Made by a program: the position numbers and the translations under genes. DNA of 14,825 nt from Pelomonas sp041914785. Lineage in GTDB: Bacteria > Pseudomonadota > Gammaproteobacteria > Burkholderiales > Burkholderiaceae_C. The stretch is from the NCBI GenBank assembly GCA_041914785.1, contig JAYSCT010000114.1:1-14825 (forward strand), written 5' to 3'. The notes beneath the pieces are model-generated. The model had not been told where the DNA came from and ran no database searches. It was given only the letters and a program-made list of their open reading frames with translations. Below are positions 13,420 to 14,825 of this stretch, piece after piece; within the stretch, counting starts at the first letter, position 1, and each line of letters opens with the position of its first letter.

Positions 13420-14667
13420 ATGCGCCTCGTCATCTGGCTGGTTCTGCTGTTCGTCGCCGCCGTCGTCGCGGCGCTGATGCTGGGCTCCAACGACGGCCTT
13501 GCCAGCTTCTACTGGAAGAGCTGGCGGCTGGACATCTCGCTGAACCTGTTCCTGCTGCTGCTGGTGGCCAGCTGCTTCGCGCTCGTGACCGCCATCCAGG
13601 CCATCGAGGCACTGACGACGCTGCCCAAGCGTGCCCGCGAGTGGCGGCTGGCGCAACGCGAACGCAGCGCGCAGCTGGCGCTGCGCGAGGCGCTCGTGGA
13701 GTTCTTCGGCGCCCGTTTCAGCCGCGCGCAGAAGGCGTCGCAGAAGGCGCTCAACATCCAGTCCGCCACGCCCGAGCTGGCCGCCGACCAGGCCTTCATG
13801 GCGCTGGCCCACCTGCTGGCCGCCGCCAGCGCACACCGCCTGCAGGACCGCCGCCACCGCGACGAGCAGCTGAACCGCGCACTCGAGCTGGCCCGCCGTA
13901 CCGGTGGCGCCCGTGCGCAGGAAGACGGCGCGCGCCTGCTGGCCGCCGAATGGGCGCTGGACGACCGTGACGCCACCCGCGCGCTCGGCCTGCTGGCCGA
14001 ACTGCCGCCTGGCGTGGCGCGCCGCACGCAGGCGCTGCGGCTGAGGCTGCAGGCATCGCGCCTGGCCCGCCAGCCGCTGGACGCGCTGCGCACCGCGCGC
14101 CTGCTGGCCAAGCACCAGGCCTTCTCCAAGGTGGCTGCTCAAGGGCTGCTGCGCTCGCTGGCCTTCGAGGCGCTGGACGGCGCCCGCGACGTCGACCAGC
14201 TGCGCACCGCCTGGCAGCAGCTGGACCCGGCCGACCGCCGCGACCCGCTGGTGGCCGCGCGGGCCGCGCAGTGCGCCGCCCATCTCGGCGCGCCGGACGA
14301 CGGCCGCGGCTGGCTGCGCCCGTTCTTCGACGACCTCGGCGACCTGCAGGCCGACGACCGCGCCGAGCTTGCGCTGGCACTGGTGCCCGTGTTGGCCGGC
14401 TGCGGGCCGGACTGGCTGCAGCGCCTGGAGTCCGCCCAGTCGCGCTTCCCGCGCGAACGCGCGCTGGCCTACGCGCTGGGCCATGCGCTGGCCGAACGCC
14501 AGCTGTGGGGCAAGGCGCGCCTGATGCTGGATACCGTCGCCGAAGACGCGACCATGCCCGCCGCCGCGCGCCGGCGCAGCTGGCTGGCGCTCGCGGTGCT
14601 GGCCGAGCAGGAGGGCGACGACGCCCGCCGCGCACGCTGCTTCGAGGCGGCGGCCCGCGTGCCCTGA
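13420..14667 (+). CDS. hemY: HemY-type inner-membrane TPR protein
   Basis: 415 residues (E. coli HemY is about 400). A good ribosome binding site (GGGGAGG, 13407-13413) precedes the ATG. Two hydrophobic helices open the protein (about 3-22 and 41-60), separated by the conserved NDGLASFYWKSWRLDISLN stretch (24-42) typical of the HemY N-terminal domain (PF07219). Then comes REWRLAQRERSAQLALREALVEFFGARFSRAQKA and a series of helical TPR-like repeats to the end. It is the proteobacterial HemY of the hemCDXY operon, not the unrelated oxygen-dependent protoporphyrinogen oxidase of Bacillus. Role: presumed scaffold or regulator of the late haem pathway at the inner membrane. It is the last gene of the cluster; no convincing terminator was found in the 105 bases before the tRNA. 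Confidence 0.92.
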   Translation: MRLVIWLVLLFVAAVVAALMLGSNDGLASFYWKSWRLDISLNLFLLLLVASCFALVTAIQAIEALTTLPKRAREWRLAQRERSAQLALREALVEFFGARFSRAQKASQKALNIQSATPELAADQAFMALAHLLAAASAHRLQDRRHRDEQLNRALELARRTGGARAQEDGARLLAAEWALDDRDATRALGLLAELPPGVARRTQALRLRLQASRLARQPLDALRTARLLAKHQAFSKVAAQGLLRSLAFEALDGARDVDQLRTAWQQLDPADRRDPLVAARAAQCAAHLGAPDDGRGWLRPFFDDLGDLQADDRAELALALVPVLAGCGPDWLQRLESAQSRFPRERALAYALGHALAERQLWGKARLMLDTVAEDATMPAAARRRSWLALAVLAEQEGDDARRARCFEAAARVP

Positions 14668-14730
14668 GCCGGGCCGCAGGGTGCCGCCGGTCGCGCCCGC
14701 TGGCGCAATCCACAGCCCGTGCCGTAAATC

Positions 14731-14760
14731 TTGCGGGCGATGTGAAAATCTGGTTATACT
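14731..14760 (+). promoter_or_regulatory. Promoter of the tRNA-Arg gene
   Basis: TATACT at 14755-14760 matches five of six -10 consensus bases. TTGCGG at 14731-14736 keeps the TTG of a -35 box with an 18-base spacer. Transcription would start about 6 bases before the mature tRNA 5' end at 14773, a normal arrangement for tRNA genes. Confidence 0.55.
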
Positions 14761-14772
14761 GTGAGGCTTGCA

Positions 14773-14825
14773 GCGGCTGTAGCTCAGTTGGATAGAGTAC
14801 TTGGCTACGAACCAAGGGGTCGTGG
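14773..14825 (+). tRNA. tRNA-Arg (anticodon ACG), 3' end cut by window
   Basis: GCGGCTG (14773-14779) is the 5' acceptor strand, followed by TA and the D arm (GCTC AGTTGGATA GAGT). The anticodon arm pairs CTTGG (14800-14804) with CCAAG (14812-14816) around loop CTACGAA, giving anticodon ACG at 14807-14809. The variable loop and the first T-stem bases (GTGG) are present before the window ends. Decodes CGN arginine codons after A34 is converted to inosine. Confidence 0.95.

Noticed and set aside
14773..14825. tRNA-Arg as an attachment site for a mobile element
   Set aside because: tRNA-Arg genes are frequent integration targets, but the 3' end is outside the window and no integrase or repeated 3' end is seen.

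Overview
The window is high-GC proteobacterial DNA. A ppc gene lies divergent from a hemC-hemD-hemX-hemY cluster, and the TonB-dependent receptor is of the Xanthomonas/Caulobacter type. Together with the protein sequences this suggests a betaproteobacterium of the order Burkholderiales (Roseateles/Rubrivivax-like). That placement is inference from gene content and order; no database search was possible.

Layout. Positions 1-655 (minus strand) hold the N-terminal 218 codons of phosphoenolpyruvate carboxylase, running off the left edge. Positions 656-1829 are about 1.17 kb with no gene I can defend. The left two thirds is G-rich and featureless. The right third is a regulatory region with LacI-family-type palindromes and leads into a TonB-dependent receptor (TBDR) gene (1830-4874) with a strong Shine-Dalgarno. 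A 160-base gap packed with stem-loops, including a probable intrinsic terminator, follows. Then come four tightly spaced same-strand genes (5035-10551): a flavin-dependent 'tryptophan' halogenase, a SapC-family protein, a JmjC/cupin_8 (Pass1-like) protein, and a second flavin-dependent halogenase fused at its C-terminus to a DUF6445-like domain. Thirty-two bases later the haem genes hemC, hemD, hemX and hemY begin (10584-14667). The window ends inside a tRNA-Arg(ACG) gene with its own promoter.

How the genes may work together. The haem block is ordinary tetrapyrrole biosynthesis: porphobilinogen deaminase and uroporphyrinogen III synthase, plus two membrane-anchored accessory proteins. The interesting part is the roughly 9-kb cassette between ppc and hemC. 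Combinations of TBDR, halogenases, SapC, Pass1/cupin and DUF6445 recur in Xanthomonadales, Caulobacterales and relatives, often with sugar-type LacI control, but their product and purpose are unknown to me. Here two halogenases and two candidate non-haem iron oxygenase folds (one fused to a halogenase) sit beside an outer-membrane importer whose promoter carries sugar-regulator-like operators. A reasonable working idea is an oxidative/halogenating pathway for an imported aromatic or glycoside ligand, or for a component of the receptor system itself. The sequence does not settle this.
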